Assembly (NCBI GenBank): GCA_963575745.1
Contig: CAUYUJ010003447.1
Coordinates: 952,728-1,016,727 of the forward strand
Direction: 5' to 3'
Length of the DNA stretch: 64,000 nucleotides
DNA from: Prorocentrum cordatum
Lineage: Eukaryota > Sar > Dinophyceae > Prorocentrales > Prorocentraceae
Below the pieces are notes generated by a model. That model saw only the letters and a program-made list of their open reading frames with translations. It did no database searches and was not told where the DNA came from. The position numbers and the translations under genes were made by a program. How positions within the stretch are numbered: position 1 is the first letter of the stretch; every line of letters begins with the position of its first letter. Positions 11,405-21,440 of this stretch are shown here, piece after piece.

Positions 11405-11585
11405 TAGCGATACCGCTACTCCATGGACATCTTCCTAGGAACGTTCTCACTAGAATTCTGAGGTACAAAAGGTGTCAGCACCGCCTACTCCACGGACGTA
11501 TCCAAGGGTGCGTTCGGACCAAAACTTCGAGTCGAACCCAGCCGTGACGACCAGAGCTTTCTAGGACGAGCAGCGGTATCGGTAC
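11405..11585. repeat. Dispersed repeat R1, dimeric copy
   Basis: 11465-11585 matches 41150-41275 along its length: GGTGtCAgca, CTACTCCAcgGAC, CGTTC, TTCGAG, then CCAGCCGTGaCGAC, then CAGCGG. The immediately preceding 11410-11464 is a partial tandem copy (CGCTACTCCA to AGAATTCTGAG). It contains no coding signal. Confidence 0.6.
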
Positions 11586-12290
11586 CTTGATCGACGACGA
11601 CAGCGACGAGGACGGCGAGGCATCTCCGGAATCGTCCTTAACGATCACGTGGCGCACGAGGGGCTTCTCGCTAGAGCCCTCGGCTCTGCCAAGGCTGACG
11701 GCGTCCTCCGCCGTGGAGCCGCCGCTGCCACGGATTCTTTCCCTTCCTGCGGAACAATGGAACCTGCTCACTTCCCGATGACCCTCAGAACATGTCTCAC
11801 CGTCAACGTTTGTTTGTCCACCTAAGCCCTTCAGCGCGGCAAGAAACAACGGAATGATGGCCGACTCAAACAGCGTGCTGTCGGCGGAATTGCGTGGGAC
11901 TAACACACACAAACACACACACACACACACCGAGTTGACATAGTTATTTCCAGAAAAACGTCGAGCCTCCCTCCTCCCAGCCCGCCTTCGACCAGACGCG
12001 GGCTCTGACGCCCCTCCCCCTCCCTCTCCTCCTGCTACCGCCCCTACTCTTGCTGTTTGGTGTCTTCCGCCACCTCGTCTTTCTCCTCCTCCTCCTCCTC
12101 GTCTTCCTCCTCTTCCCTCCCTCCTCTTGCCACCAATAAGGCGGCGCGAGCGGCCGCCGCCAGCTTCTCCCTCCAAGCCCTCGGCAAACACTCGGGGATC
12201 GGTGAGCTCCTCCTCCCCCTCCTCCTCCTCCTCCTCCTCCTCCTCCTCCTCCTGCTCCTCCTCCTCCTAGCCGTTCTGGCTCAGGCCGTT
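11586..12290. other. No recognised gene; CA run and (CTC)n tracts upstream of the LINE
   Basis: Contains an interrupted CA array (11902-11931) and CTC/CTT tracts at 12083-12125 and 12205-12270. The second tract directly abuts the LINE 5' region. A short open frame at 11587-11781 (plus) is acidic and unremarkable. Confidence 0.5.
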
Positions 12291-12331
12291 GGGGCTGAGC
12301 TTCCAAGCGCGTACTTCAGAGCGGCTCGCGC

Positions 12332-13482
12332 TTGCGGGCCAATCTTGCTGATCTTTTCACGAGGCCCGTGTGGCCAACCATTCGTCGCGGGGTTCCCCGC
12401 CGTGGATGGCCCCTCTCGATTGTCAGGTTCCGCCTGGGCCGCGCACCCCCCACTGGGGCTGTCAATCAATGCGGCGTGGCGGACAAATTGGCGTCGAGGA
12501 TCTCGTGCCGTCTGTGTGGTCGCCCCGCAGCGCAGAAGACCATCCAGGCTGCGCGCCAGGCTGCTGCTAAGGCCAAGCCACCTCAGCAGCCGTTGGGGCC
12601 CACGCTCAGGCCGCCGCTCGGCCAGTGGGCTCAGGGCCCCCCAGGAATGCGAGCGCCAAGATGCTCAAGCAACTCCAGGACTTGCAGCAGCAGGTCGCGA
12701 AGCTCAAAGGTGGACCTCCGCCGTCGTCAGGTGGGGCGCCGCCCTGGGCTGCTGGAGCAGGAGGTGGCAACGGCGGCGGCGGGGCTGCCCAGCCCACCTC
12801 AGGGAACGAGGTGCTCGCCTACCTCAAAAAGCTCGGCGTCGACATCACGGCAATTGACGCGGTTGTGGAGGCAGAGACGAAGGCTACGGAGTCGAAGAAG
12901 CGTGCACCTACGCGCGCTAGACGGCGGAGAACCTCAAGTCCAAGATTACGAAGATGGAGGTGCGGATCGGTGAGATCGAGCGCCAGCGCACTGCCTCGGA
13001 CGAGAGCTCGCCACGGTCAAGAAGTCCTTGGCCAAAGGGCGGGAGGACCTCGGGCAGGCCCAGGAGCTCGTGTGCAAGGCGCACGTCAATGAATTCGAGG
13101 ACCCGCTCAAGGCCACGCCTGCAGGGTTTGCATCATCGGTCGTCGTGTCGGCCGAGGGCAGGGCTGCCCTGGAGAAGCTGCAGCAGTTGCCGCTCGATGC
13201 CCAGGCTGCTGCTCGGGCCGCCGCTGCTTCTGCGGATGCTGCTGGCTCTGGTGCTCAGCCCCCCCTGGGGGCGGCGACATCGTCGCCGCCAATGATGGCG
13301 ACACGGAAGACATCGGCATGGAATTGCTCGGAGGCGAGGACTTCGCTGAACGGAAGCAGGCCTTCGACACAGCCATCGAGGAGCTCAAGGCAGCCAAAGG
13401 TGGGCCCCAGGAGGCGCTGGGCGCAGCCAAGCGCAAGTACCTCGCGGCGCAGGCAGCTGGCAGACGGGCATGGCTGATCTAG
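12332..13482 (+). pseudogene. LINE ORF1-like protein, frameshifted
   Basis: The trace begins with a Cys-x2-Cys segment (SCRLCGRPAAQKTIQAARQA, about 12503-12565). It shifts near 12640 to a helical coiled-coil segment (AKMLKQLQDLQQQVAKLKGG) and a Gly-rich spacer, then LAYLKKLGVDITAIDAVVEA. Further shifts near 12915, 13005 and 13275 lead through KSKITKMEVRIGEIERQR, ELATVKKSLAKGREDLGQAQ and ERKQAFDTAIEELKAAKGG to TAG at 13480-13482. Pieced together this is an RNA-binding, multimerising ORF1-type protein, with a coiled coil around a conserved 'LGV' segment. An ATG at 13470 overlaps the stop and opens a short acidic frame (MADLDRFLDSNMIDVDWEDA); whether that is a real second start is unknown. Confidence 0.65.
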
Positions 13483-14380
13483 ACCGCTTTCTGGATAGCA
13501 ACATGATCGATGTTGATTGGGAGGACGCCGCGGGCTTCGCCGTCCCAGTCACGAAGGACGACCAGCTCTTTGAGTCTACGCTGTTCCGCCAGATGGACCG
13601 CGAGGGGGCGCCGCTGCTCAATCCCACCGCGGGGCCTATTCCTGGCGCAAGACGAGGTGAAGGCCTTGGGCCCGCGGGCAGAGGGGGCAGGGGTTCCGCC
13701 CCTGATCGCCGGGCCCCTCTGCCCTCATGCGCTGGGGTTTCAGGGTCGGCTGGGACGTGCGCGGCGCAATCGTCGAGCGGTGCGCTCGCGGCTCCTCGGG
13801 GGCCGCAGGTGTCGCCACAGGGATTTCGTGGGCCAGCGGAAGTTCGTGAACCTTCCCCCCATCTGGCCCGCTCTTCTGGGTTGGGGGCATGTGCGACTCA
13901 GAGGTCGGCTGAGGCCCCCCAACTGGCCCGCTCTTGGGGGCTGGGGGCACGAGGGCGCTGGGTGGCCACTTTTTTATATTAAAAAAAGGGCGGCTGCATC
14001 TTCGGCGTGTACTTGAGCCCCCGTCGGCACGCACTGCTCAGCACCACCAGCTGACATTGGGGGCGCCAGAGAGCACCGACCTTCGGCTGCTGCCGTCGGC
14101 ACGCACTGCTCAGCGTCACCCCGTCAGCATTGTGGCGCCAGAGGGTGCCGACCTTCCGGGGCAGCTGGTGCACGCGGCGGCGATTTGGAGACCGCGATCC
14201 CTTCTCCCCACGTTGAGCTCGACTCGGGTTCGAGATGTCGTCGGTTGGGGCCCGGCAGGAGAGCGCCAGAACCTCCTGCTCGTAATCTTCTTGCGGGCGA
14301 ATGCACTCCAGAGGTGGTCCAGGGTTCCGCTAGTTTGGCAAAGAGTTCCGCCGCCGAAGAGGCCCGTCGGCAACCGCAGT
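13483..14380 (+). other. LINE inter-ORF region with a two-copy tandem repeat
   Basis: No domain is recognised here. 14024-14155 contains two copies of a unit beginning CCGTCGGCACGCACTGCTCAG and running through CATTG and GCGCCAGAG to CCGACCTTC. Two copies of a 'TGGCCCGCTCTT' block lie at 13864 and 13923. An AT-only imperfect palindrome of T-run, ATATT and A-run sits at 13971-13988 in an otherwise GC-rich stretch. Confidence 0.5.
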
Positions 14381-15180
14381 CAGTAGCCATAAGCACGCTC
14401 ACCATTGCAGGTATGGGCGCTAGCTCGTGGACCACGTTCGAGGCGGTGATGGAGTGGTCAGCTGATGATAGCAAAGTGGCGAGGGCCCACCCTCCTCCGC
14501 AGGTCTGCTGCATCCAAAAGACGCGTATCAAGAGCGATACCAAGCAGGTCTCCGCTACGATTTGGGGGCGCAGGCACGGTTATCTTCTGTCTTTGGGGCT
14601 GGCTCACAGTGCAGGGCCAGCGGCGCAGCAGAGTAGTTCAGGTGTTGCAATTGCTGTCCGCTCGTCTTTAGGCTCGACACCGATAGCGAGCACGGTATTT
14701 GAGGGCTGACCTAGCAGAGTTGTAGCCAGGATTGTCACCGTGGGGTTCCCGAAGGGGCTCGTCCTCATCAGCGTGTACTGTGACGGGCAAGGAACTCTCA
14801 GGGCCCAATATGGACCTTTTGTAGACGGTCGGGGCCTATGTCATGGCCCAAGAAAGGCCCTGGGTGCCCCAAAAAGAATTCAACTTTGAGCCAGAAGCGC
14901 TTCTGGAACCGGGCTGGCTGCAAAGGTTCGAGGGGTTCTTCTGGCACCAGGGGGCCTTACGCGCAGGACTACGTGCCCCCAGGGGACTCAACTGGTACCT
15001 CAGAAGGACTCTAAGGGCACCTTGGACGAGTGGGTCATCTTGGGTGAAGTAGCTGGGCCAGTTCAAGCTGCCGGTGCCAGTGCAATCCTCGACTTCTTTG
15101 CGGATGCGGAGGCATTGACCGCGCGTGTTGAGGAGATCTCGGTCATGGACCGGGCCCCCCTGTACCCGCGCGCGCCAGTC
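14380..15180 (+). pseudogene. LINE APE-type endonuclease domain, catalytic residues altered
   Basis: The fold is recognisable from its sequence of motifs. ISTLTIAGMGASSWTTFEA forms the first strand. CCIQKTRIKS stands where the family has 'xxQExR'. SSGVAIAVRSSLG matches the 'GGVAIAxR' strand. An in-frame TGA follows FEG (14707-14709) and the frame continues as SRVVARIVTVGFPKGLVLIS. After a shift near 14840, PWVPQKEFNFEPEALLEPGW stands where the family has 'GDFN'. The catalytic Glu is therefore Lys (codon at 14518) and the GDFN Asp is Glu (14876). The C-terminal part continues from 15022. Endonucleolytic nicking would be lost even without the stop and frameshifts. Confidence 0.75.
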
Positions 15181-15985
15181 TTCTTAATGCTTAAGGATCT
15201 CAGCCACGTGTCGACGATCAACAAGCAAGTGCGCTGTAAGGCGTTTCCCATGGAACTCATCGGTCCCCTTCAGGCCCCTCAGGAGTACAATTGGTCTTGG
15301 GATGTGGGTGCCCCGTCAGACCTCCGCCTCGTGGTAATGGAGTGGTTCGGGTTCCCGGAGCGCCGCGTGATCCAGATCCACGGGATAGACCCTCAGAACT
15401 CCAGGGTGGGCAGGGCCGCTGGGCCCAAATCGAAAATCGTTTCTCTCGCTGCGGCTTGGGAAATTGACCAGAGGCGCAGGTTTTCTCGGCCGACTACGGC
15501 TTGGATCTCTTCTGTTGCGCTGTGCAGGCGTACTTGTCACACTCGCATAGGTGAAGTTGGCTGCAAGAGCCGCTTGCTCCTCGCTAAGTGGTCCAGGGGC
15601 CTGGAGGCCATGGTCGCCGACATGGGCCCGTTCGCTGCTGACGCCGAGCTCTCGCCAGTTTTGCTTGATTCGCTGATGTTGTCGCCGCGGGCGACGGGCC
15701 CGCCCGCGATGCCTTGTGCAAGATGGACGAGGAGGTTGACAGCAGGAGACGGGAGGACTCAAAGCTTTCACTGGAGGAGTGGAGGAGCTGGGCGGCTGAG
15801 AGTGCGACAAGAGGAGGGAAGGCGGCTCACAAGTTTGCTAAGAAGAAGGCATCGAACGTCACCTCGCTTCTCGACGACGAGGGCGTCCCTCGTGTAGGTG
15901 CTGGAGCGCTCTCGGCTCTCTTAGACGAGTGGGTGCCGCTGTGGTGCGTTGCCGGTCGGCAGGATGAACACTCATCGCAGCGGTG
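15181..15985 (+). pseudogene. LINE linker between endonuclease and RT
   Basis: Continuous frame to about 15720 with MEWFGFPERR and LLLAKWSRGLEAMVADM. A shift then leads to SLEEWRSWAAESATRGGKAA and LLDEWVPLWCV, ending at 15986. The 'WxxWAxxxxxxGGKAAH' stretch is the helical linker that precedes the RT in dinoflagellate LINE-like proteins (recall). No catalytic role is expected. Confidence 0.6.
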
Positions 15986-17500
15986 ACAGACCGCAGGATC
16001 TGCTCGCCTTCTTGACCAACATGGTCTTCTTAGACAAGCCCGACGGCGGCGTGCGCCCCATCGGCCTTCTCTGCCTCGTCTTGCGGTTGCGGCCTCGGCT
16101 TCGACAGCCACGCTGCCAGGCATGGGAGAAGAAACGTGCAGGGACCTTCTGCTGGGGCACGGGGCCCCACAACGTGTGAGAGGGTTGGTTGGGTCCACAT
16201 TCTTTGGGGGGCTTCTAAGGAGGTTGGGTTCCAGAGTGGGTCTGTCTCGGTGGACTTGAGCCGCTTCTATGGGTACACTCGGCATTTAGATCCCCAGAAC
16301 TGCAGGGCTCCAGCACGGGTTCCCCATCAAGGTCCCCAGAGGGCATCGCTCGATCTATGCTGGGTATAAGGCTCTCATGTATGGAGGTGCGGTCTCAACG
16401 GCATACTTGGCGAATGTAGCTGCGGCGGCAGGATGTTCAGGAGCGACAACTTCGGCCACGTTACTGTTGCTCCGACATCTCCTTCTCACTCATCAAAATC
16501 GCCCCAACCTGTTTAACCGCAATGTTGTGGACGATGTGGCGCTCCAGGCGTGTGGAAGGCCCGCTCAGGTAGCGCAGGTGCCTGCGTGTGCCGTCGGCCA
16601 GCTTTTTTTCCTGTTTTGAGGAGCTTCACCTGCCAGTGAACATCGAGAAACGAAGTACATGTGCACGCGTGAAGTTCAAGCACATGTAGCTGGAGCGCGG
16701 TGCCTACCTGTGTCGTCTCGGGTCGAGCATGCGCGCAACCTGGGCACCGATGCTACGACAGGTTCCAGACGACGCGTGGGAGTGCAGAGGGCGAGGTTCA
16801 TCGATGCAGGATCGCGCTCGAAGCGACTTCGACTTCTGAGGGGGGCCGGGGCCGATGTGGCTCTTGCACAGCGAATGGGGGCCACGGCCTCAGCGCTTCG
16901 GAGGTAGCAGCGTCTCCGGGATTTCGCCGACGGCCATGCGTGGCCTGAGGTCGTCGGCGGCCCATGCTTTAGGGCGCCACCCAACAGGTGCCTCCCCGGG
17001 GATTCGGTTGCACTCTTTTCGGCGGGGTGAAATCGTGGATCCCTGCGTAGCCTACGGTGGCCATGTGGCCTTCCAGTGGGCCACTGCGGTCTGGGGCAGT
17101 TCCTCCAAGGTTTCGATTCTGAATGCGACGGCTGATGCAGCCATTGCTCGAGCGAGTTCGAAGAAGCACCCGTGGCAAGGAGCGTCAACTCCTGCGGATG
17201 TGGCTGTGCTCAGCTTGGCTCGTGTGGGCGCGCGCTCGTGTCGGACCTCGGGCATGTCTGGAATCTCTCTCAGGTTTCCCCTGTCGAGATTCGGCTGCTG
17301 GTCCGAGCTGCGGCCATCAGAGCGTCTGATAAGCAGGCGCTGATGCAGGTTGGTGATGTTATCCCAGGGTACCCGCTGTTCTGGGAGGCGTTGACGCCTC
17401 TCCTCCGATCCTCCTCCTCTACCTGGAAGCCCCAGCATTGGAGGTTCCTGAAGAGCTTAATGAGTAACGTGCACTGGCCTCAGGCTAGGGTGCACAGGCA
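15986..17500 (+). pseudogene. LINE reverse transcriptase and post-RT region
   Basis: Fingers motif: FLDKPDGGVRPIGLL (16027-16071), followed by a WE-containing block. Motif A: SVSVDLSRFYGYTRHL with Asp at 16253. Motif B: AAAAGCSGATTSATLLLL (about 16425-16475). Motif C: NVVDDVALQACG with DD at 16530-16535; the usual Tyr of YVDD is Val. The frame changes between the fingers block and motif A, again before motif B, and more than once afterwards. ARNLGTDATTGSRRR (about 16728) and GISPTAMRGLRSSAAHALG (about 16925) match the thumb and post-RT pattern 'xRNLGxD ... GVSxxxLxxLR'. The metal-binding aspartates remain but the frame is lost. Confidence 0.8.
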
Positions 17501-18524
17501 TGGCTATCATAGCTGTTGCAAGTGTAGAGTCTGTCTGGAGGAGGAGGGAAGCTTGCTCCACAGGCAATATCGGTGCTCGGCCCATGCTGCGCTCAGGAGA
17601 GACATGGTCTCGCCTCAGCTGGCCAGCAGGGCTGGGCGCGTGAATGAAGGAGGGGAGGAGCTCGCCGAGAGATTTGCGCGCGCGATTGTTCCATCGCCGA
17701 TGGCTCTGTTTTCTGCCCAGGAGCCTGCACAGACGGTGTTCTGGATAAACAAGCCAGAGTCTAGTCGAGTCAGTGGCTTAATGTTCTCAGATTATTATGT
17801 ATTCTGGCCAGGGGTCCCGGGGCTTTCGAGGGCTGGATGGACCTTAGTCCAAGCCGAACCCCTGGGCAATGTAATAGCAGCCTGTTACGGTCCATCTCCG
17901 TCATCCCATCGGCCGAGACAGTCGGCTAAAGACGGGTAGGGCTATGCAGTAGATGTGTTTAACCAATGCGCGATGGCGCCAATTGATTTATATTGTGACT
18001 GCCAGGGAACTCTGGACGTCCTGTGGGGTGGCCATGGGGCTGGGGTCTCGGCTGGTGGGCCCAGGGCCCATCTTTGGGCCCCCTTCTGGTCCAGTTTCTC
18101 GCCTGGGGATTTCACTGCGTACAAAACGGCAGCTCACTGCACGATGTCGGATGTCAACAACGGCAAGACGACCCCGTGGGAAAAACGTGCCACTGACTCG
18201 GTCGACTCCTATGCGAAGATGGGTGCCGCCAAGCACCACCTTCGTGAGGAAGTCGTGGACTTGTACAGAGGTCTCAAGTGTCTTGTCAAGGAGTCGGCAA
18301 AATCGGCCGCCAATCTAGAGGTGCATCTCCGGGGCCAGTCTGAAACACAGTTCGCCTCGAAGCTGTTGAAAAGGTCGCTCCTGATACGTACGAGCTGCCA
18401 CCTGTGCCTGAGCCTGAGATGGAAGAGACTGGTGGTGGGGACGGGGTGGAGCTGGGTGGGACTGAAGGAATCGACTGGGCCGGCGTGGCCACCTCAGCGT
18501 TCTATGTCTGAGGGCACGTCTTGA
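17501..18524 (+). pseudogene. LINE RNase H domain with TAG at the catalytic glutamate
   Basis: A Cys/His cluster (CKCRVC ... H ... YRCSAH, 17514-17590) precedes the RNase H. The first Asp lies in LMFSDYYVFW (17790). SRAGWTLVQAEPLGNV follows. Then comes KDG-stop-GYAVDV with TAG at 17937-17939, where the family has Glu in 'DGExxA'. The frame is otherwise unbroken from 17172 to 18524 and continues with IDLYCDCQGTLD (third-strand Asp at 17997) and ATDSVDSYAKMGAAKHH (last Asp). A single G-to-T change of a GAG codon would explain the stop. So this half of ORF2 carries one nonsense lesion exactly at the active site, in contrast to the frameshifted regions around it. Confidence 0.8.
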
Positions 18525-18530
18525 TGCGCT

Positions 18531-19028
18531 GTGAAATCGAGTCATGTGCGCGCGGGTGTGCCCATCGTTTACTGTGTGAAGTGTGGTGCGCATTGTGAAT
18601 ATTATAAGCCAGGGGACCTGCTCAAAGCAGGATGTAACCAGAGGCAGCGATCCGCTCAAGTCAAGCACCAGCTGAAGAGAATTCGGGACGGTAAGCACCC
18701 TCACGGTAGGGCCTCGTCCAAAAATCTCTCCGTCTCCCAGTCTCGAGGGCTTTCGGAAGCGGAGAGGGACCTCATGTGTGTTCGCTGTCACCCCTCGCCT
18801 CCTCCTGCCGCAGGTAAGGTAGGCCAATTGCAGCTCGGCTACGCTTGTCGCGATGCCGTGCCGGAGGCCTTCGGCCTGCAGGAGTGCGACCTCGACATGG
18901 TCAGGTCGCTAGGCGAGGCGGCGCGACGACCTCCCAAGGATCCCGAGGATGAGGAGGCCTCGGATTCGGAACGCGTGTCTCTCTCACTCTCAAACGTGTC
19001 GTTTGGGCGGGCTGGGCGTCTCGCCTGA
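18531..19028 (+). pseudogene. LINE C-terminal zinc finger and acidic tail
   Basis: A new frame begins after the RNase H. It contains VYCVKCGAHCEYYKPGDLLK then AGCNQRQ, followed by HQLKRIRDGKHPHG. The pattern C-x2-C, Leu, C and 'LxRxxxGxHP' is the C-terminal zinc finger typical of dinoflagellate LINE ORF2 proteins (recall). The frame runs on into an acidic tail (PKDPEDEEASDSE) and stops at 19026-19028. It may serve in nucleic-acid binding of the RNP. Confidence 0.65.
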
Positions 19029-19340
19029 AACGTCTCCTCGAGTTTTAAAATTGTAGCAGCCAAGAGGATGGAACACAGGTCGTACTCATAATGCTGTATT
19101 CGAACAAAAAACGGGCCCAATCGCCTGACCATATTGCAACGTATGCAACAATGGAAACGGGGTTGTTTTCAAGAAAAAAGGCTGTCGCCTCAGCGCTGAC
19201 CCGCGTTGAAACTGTGCATCAGCTTCAATAGTGGATGGGTGTCGATTTCACAGTGGACCTCTGCATGGCGCCGCGCACGTTCGTAGGTCTGCAGCAGCCT
19301 CAATGATAAAAGGGGATCGAACTCATATTGTGACTCTCGG

Positions 19341-19372
19341 TTTAGCGCCGCACACACTCGTTCCAAAACATT
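19341..19372 (+). repeat. Left copy of a perfect 32-bp direct repeat flanking an element
   Basis: Starts TTTAGCGCCG and ends TCCAAAACATT. It is identical over 32 bases to 20424-20455. The pair brackets the AAG-phased element and looks like a long target-site duplication. Confidence 0.75.
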
Positions 19373-20423
19373 CGATCGCTTCGCTCACTCCGCCGGCCCG
19401 TATTGCATGATCGCTACTGCTTCGGCGCGGGCTCGGGGCCATTTCGGCGCCGCCGGAAGGAGGAAGATGAGAATGAGGAGGGGGAGGGGAGGAGAAGAAG
19501 AGGATGAGAAGGAACGGAGGAGGATGAAGATAAATATGAGGAGGATGAGGAGAAGGAGGAAGAGAGAAGGGCGGAGGAGGAAACCTCTCGACGGCATCTT
19601 GCGGCGCTCTTGGGGCCAAACAGGGCCGTCGTCCAGATGCTTCTTTGGGAGGCCCTGGGGTCTGTTGAGAGGCCGTTCGGGGGCGCCTGGGAGACATTTT
19701 TGAAGCCTTGTAGGGCCTCTTTTGAGCCTCCTTGGAGCCTCCTGGGGTCTCTTGGGGGCCTCTTGGCGGCATCTTGGGCCATCTTGGGGGCCTCTCGGGG
19801 CCTCCTGGGGCCCTCTTGGGGCGGAAGGCTTGAGGTTTCGGTTCGTGGTCCCCATCTTGGGCCCCTCTTGGGGCCGTCTTGGGGCTCTCTTGGGCCGTCT
19901 TGGGCGTCTCTTGGGCCGTCTCGGGGCCCGTTTGGGCTCTCTGGGGGCCTTCTTGGGGGCCTCTTGAGCCGTCTTCGTGCGCTCTTGGGGGCCTCTTGGG
20001 CCGTCTTGGAGCATCGGAAAGCCGAAAATGCGACAAGGCCAAAATCCTTCCAAAACCATCGTAAAATTTATGATTTTGGCCTCTCGGGGCGCTCTTGTGA
20101 GGCCTCTTGGAGGCCACTTGGAGCGTCTTGGCGGCTTCTTGGGCTGCTTGGGATCATCTTCGGCGTCTTGGAGCGTCCTTTGGGCGTCTCGGGGGCCTCT
20201 TGGGCAGTCTTGGGGGCCTCTTGGGGCCCTCTTGGCGCGCTCTGGGGGGCCTGAGAGGCCGTATCCAGGAGGAAAACCATCTCTGAGTAGACCTTCCCTG
20301 GCTGCGGTCGGGGTACTTTTCGCCGGGGGACCCCCAGGGGCCGCCCCGCGCGCGCGAACTAGAAATATTGTTAGGTAGTTACCGGAGATCTTAGCACGCC
20401 TCTGGCCCGTTGGGCCGGCGAGT
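19373..20423 (-). mobile_element. AAG-phased repeat element, copy 2, with flanking 32-bp direct repeats
   Basis: Read on the minus strand, the 5' end (20423 leftwards) is ACTCGCCGGCCC, then AACGGGCCAGAGGCGTGCTAAGATC, the same as the left end of the copy at 44207. Next come the phased CCAAGAGGCC repeats (about 20275-19620) with a non-repetitive core at 20085-20000. A CTCCTC tract follows (19595-19445), and then a 3' end with GGGCCGGCGG and GAGCGAAGCGAT. The two ends share an imperfect inverted repeat, ACTC(C)GCCGGCCC. No conserved protein is encoded. The interior carries no obvious transposase, so it is probably non-autonomous. Confidence 0.75.
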
Positions 20424-20455
20424 TTTAGCGCCGCACACACTCGTTCCAAAACATT
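20424..20455 (+). repeat. Right copy of the 32-bp direct repeat
   Basis: Identical to 19341-19372, starting TTTAGCGCCG and ending TCCAAAACATT. It directly abuts the GGGCCGGCGAGT end of the element. Confidence 0.75.
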
Positions 20456-21414
20456 GCAACGATGAGATTGGTGGACATCTCTTTGTTTCAGAACGGGGGT
20501 ATTGCATCCGCTATTAGTTTCAAAACAAACGGCCAACATGTGTAGCAGCTGCAAGGCTGGGAAGCGGTTCCATTTCAAAATGGGTCCCGCTCCAGACTTC
20601 CTCGAGATCCGCGGCCATACGAGCAAACTTGTGCAACATTTGCATAGCAGTGGGAGGTGTGTTGGCAAAGCGGAGGTCTCAATGGACACCTCGCTGAACC
20701 GTCTTGACATACAATCGGAACTGGCAATAAAGATGCGAGATAAGGATGCAAATCCCTTCCTGGACGCCTATGTCGAAGTTCTTCGAGCGGGGCTGGCCGT
20801 CGAAAGTGGTTAAGACTGGGCCTGAGAGGTAAGGATGCAAGGATACCCTTGGGACGGCTACTCGTCCTTATCCAGACTGTACCCTTTCGCATTTCACTGT
20901 TTCCCTAAATTGATGCAAGGTAATTCCTTTTCAAAAGGATTTCTCGCCTGGGTGTTTTTGTTGGTGCGTTGTTGGTCGCAGCCTAAACAGTCGGCGCCAC
21001 CTGGCGCGCGCGCCCGCCTCACCTGCGGGCGGCGGGCTGGCCCATGGTGAACCTGCGAGGAGCCCACGCAACGCGGACGCAAACTGGCGGCCGGTCGGCC
21101 TCTGGCAGGCCAGCGGCCGCGCACCAGAGACCACCGGCACGCGGCGCCACGCATCACGACCCCGCCACCCCGCCACACCTACACAGGCCTACCCCGACGA
21201 CACACGACACGGCGAGGAGGACGGACCGCCTGGCACGGCACGACCCCCAGGACGGGAAGCCCACGTAGGGGCACCTGGTCCGAACGGGAGACTGCGCGCC
21301 AGGCGACCCCCTGGGGAAGGGGACGGCGCTTTGCCGGCCATCCCCAGGAGCGGGGGGCTGTCGCCCCGAGGGCCCGACGGTCTCCGCCTCCGTCAGGAGA
21401 GCGATTTTGGCTCC

Positions 21415-21440
21415 GACACCCTCCACCAGTGGAGGGTGTC
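21415..21440. other. Perfect 12-bp-stem hairpin
   Basis: GACACCCTCCAC is followed by CA and then by its exact reverse complement GTGGAGGGTGTC, inside the GC-rich patch that splits the ~100-bp array. It is not followed by a T-run and no gene abuts it. Confidence 0.6.

Larger units (their letters stand above)
12300..19100 (+). mobile_element. Nearly full-length, inactivated LINE (ORF1, APE endonuclease, RT, RNase H, zinc finger)
   Basis: The plus strand carries, in canonical LINE order: a Zn-ribbon plus coiled-coil ORF1 (12332-13482), an APE-type endonuclease (about 14380-15180), a linker, a reverse transcriptase (about 15990-16620), the post-RT region with ARNLGTDA (about 16730), a Cys/His cluster (17514-17590), an RNase H (17780-18240) and a terminal CVKCGAHC zinc finger (18573-18700). 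Reading frames change at least eight times and several stops interrupt them, so the copy cannot make its proteins. The 5' end adjoins a (CTC)n tract. The 3' end is uncertain (about 19030-19100). This domain set is the one known from dinoflagellate LINE-like elements. Confidence 0.85.

Noticed and set aside
11530-11550. tRNA T-arm-like GGGTTCGACTC (minus strand)
   Set aside because: No acceptor, D or anticodon arms could be folded around it, and it belongs to the dispersed repeat R1.
14884-14900. Leader-like CTTTGAGCCAGAAG on the minus strand
   Set aside because: It lies inside the LINE endonuclease coding trace (FNFEPEAL) and matches only at one end.
19385-20710. Long frames rich in Gly-Ala-Ser-Trp or Pro-Arg-Lys
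   Set aside because: Products of the 10-11-bp phased repeat, present in all elements of the family and in several frames at once. No start context or domain.
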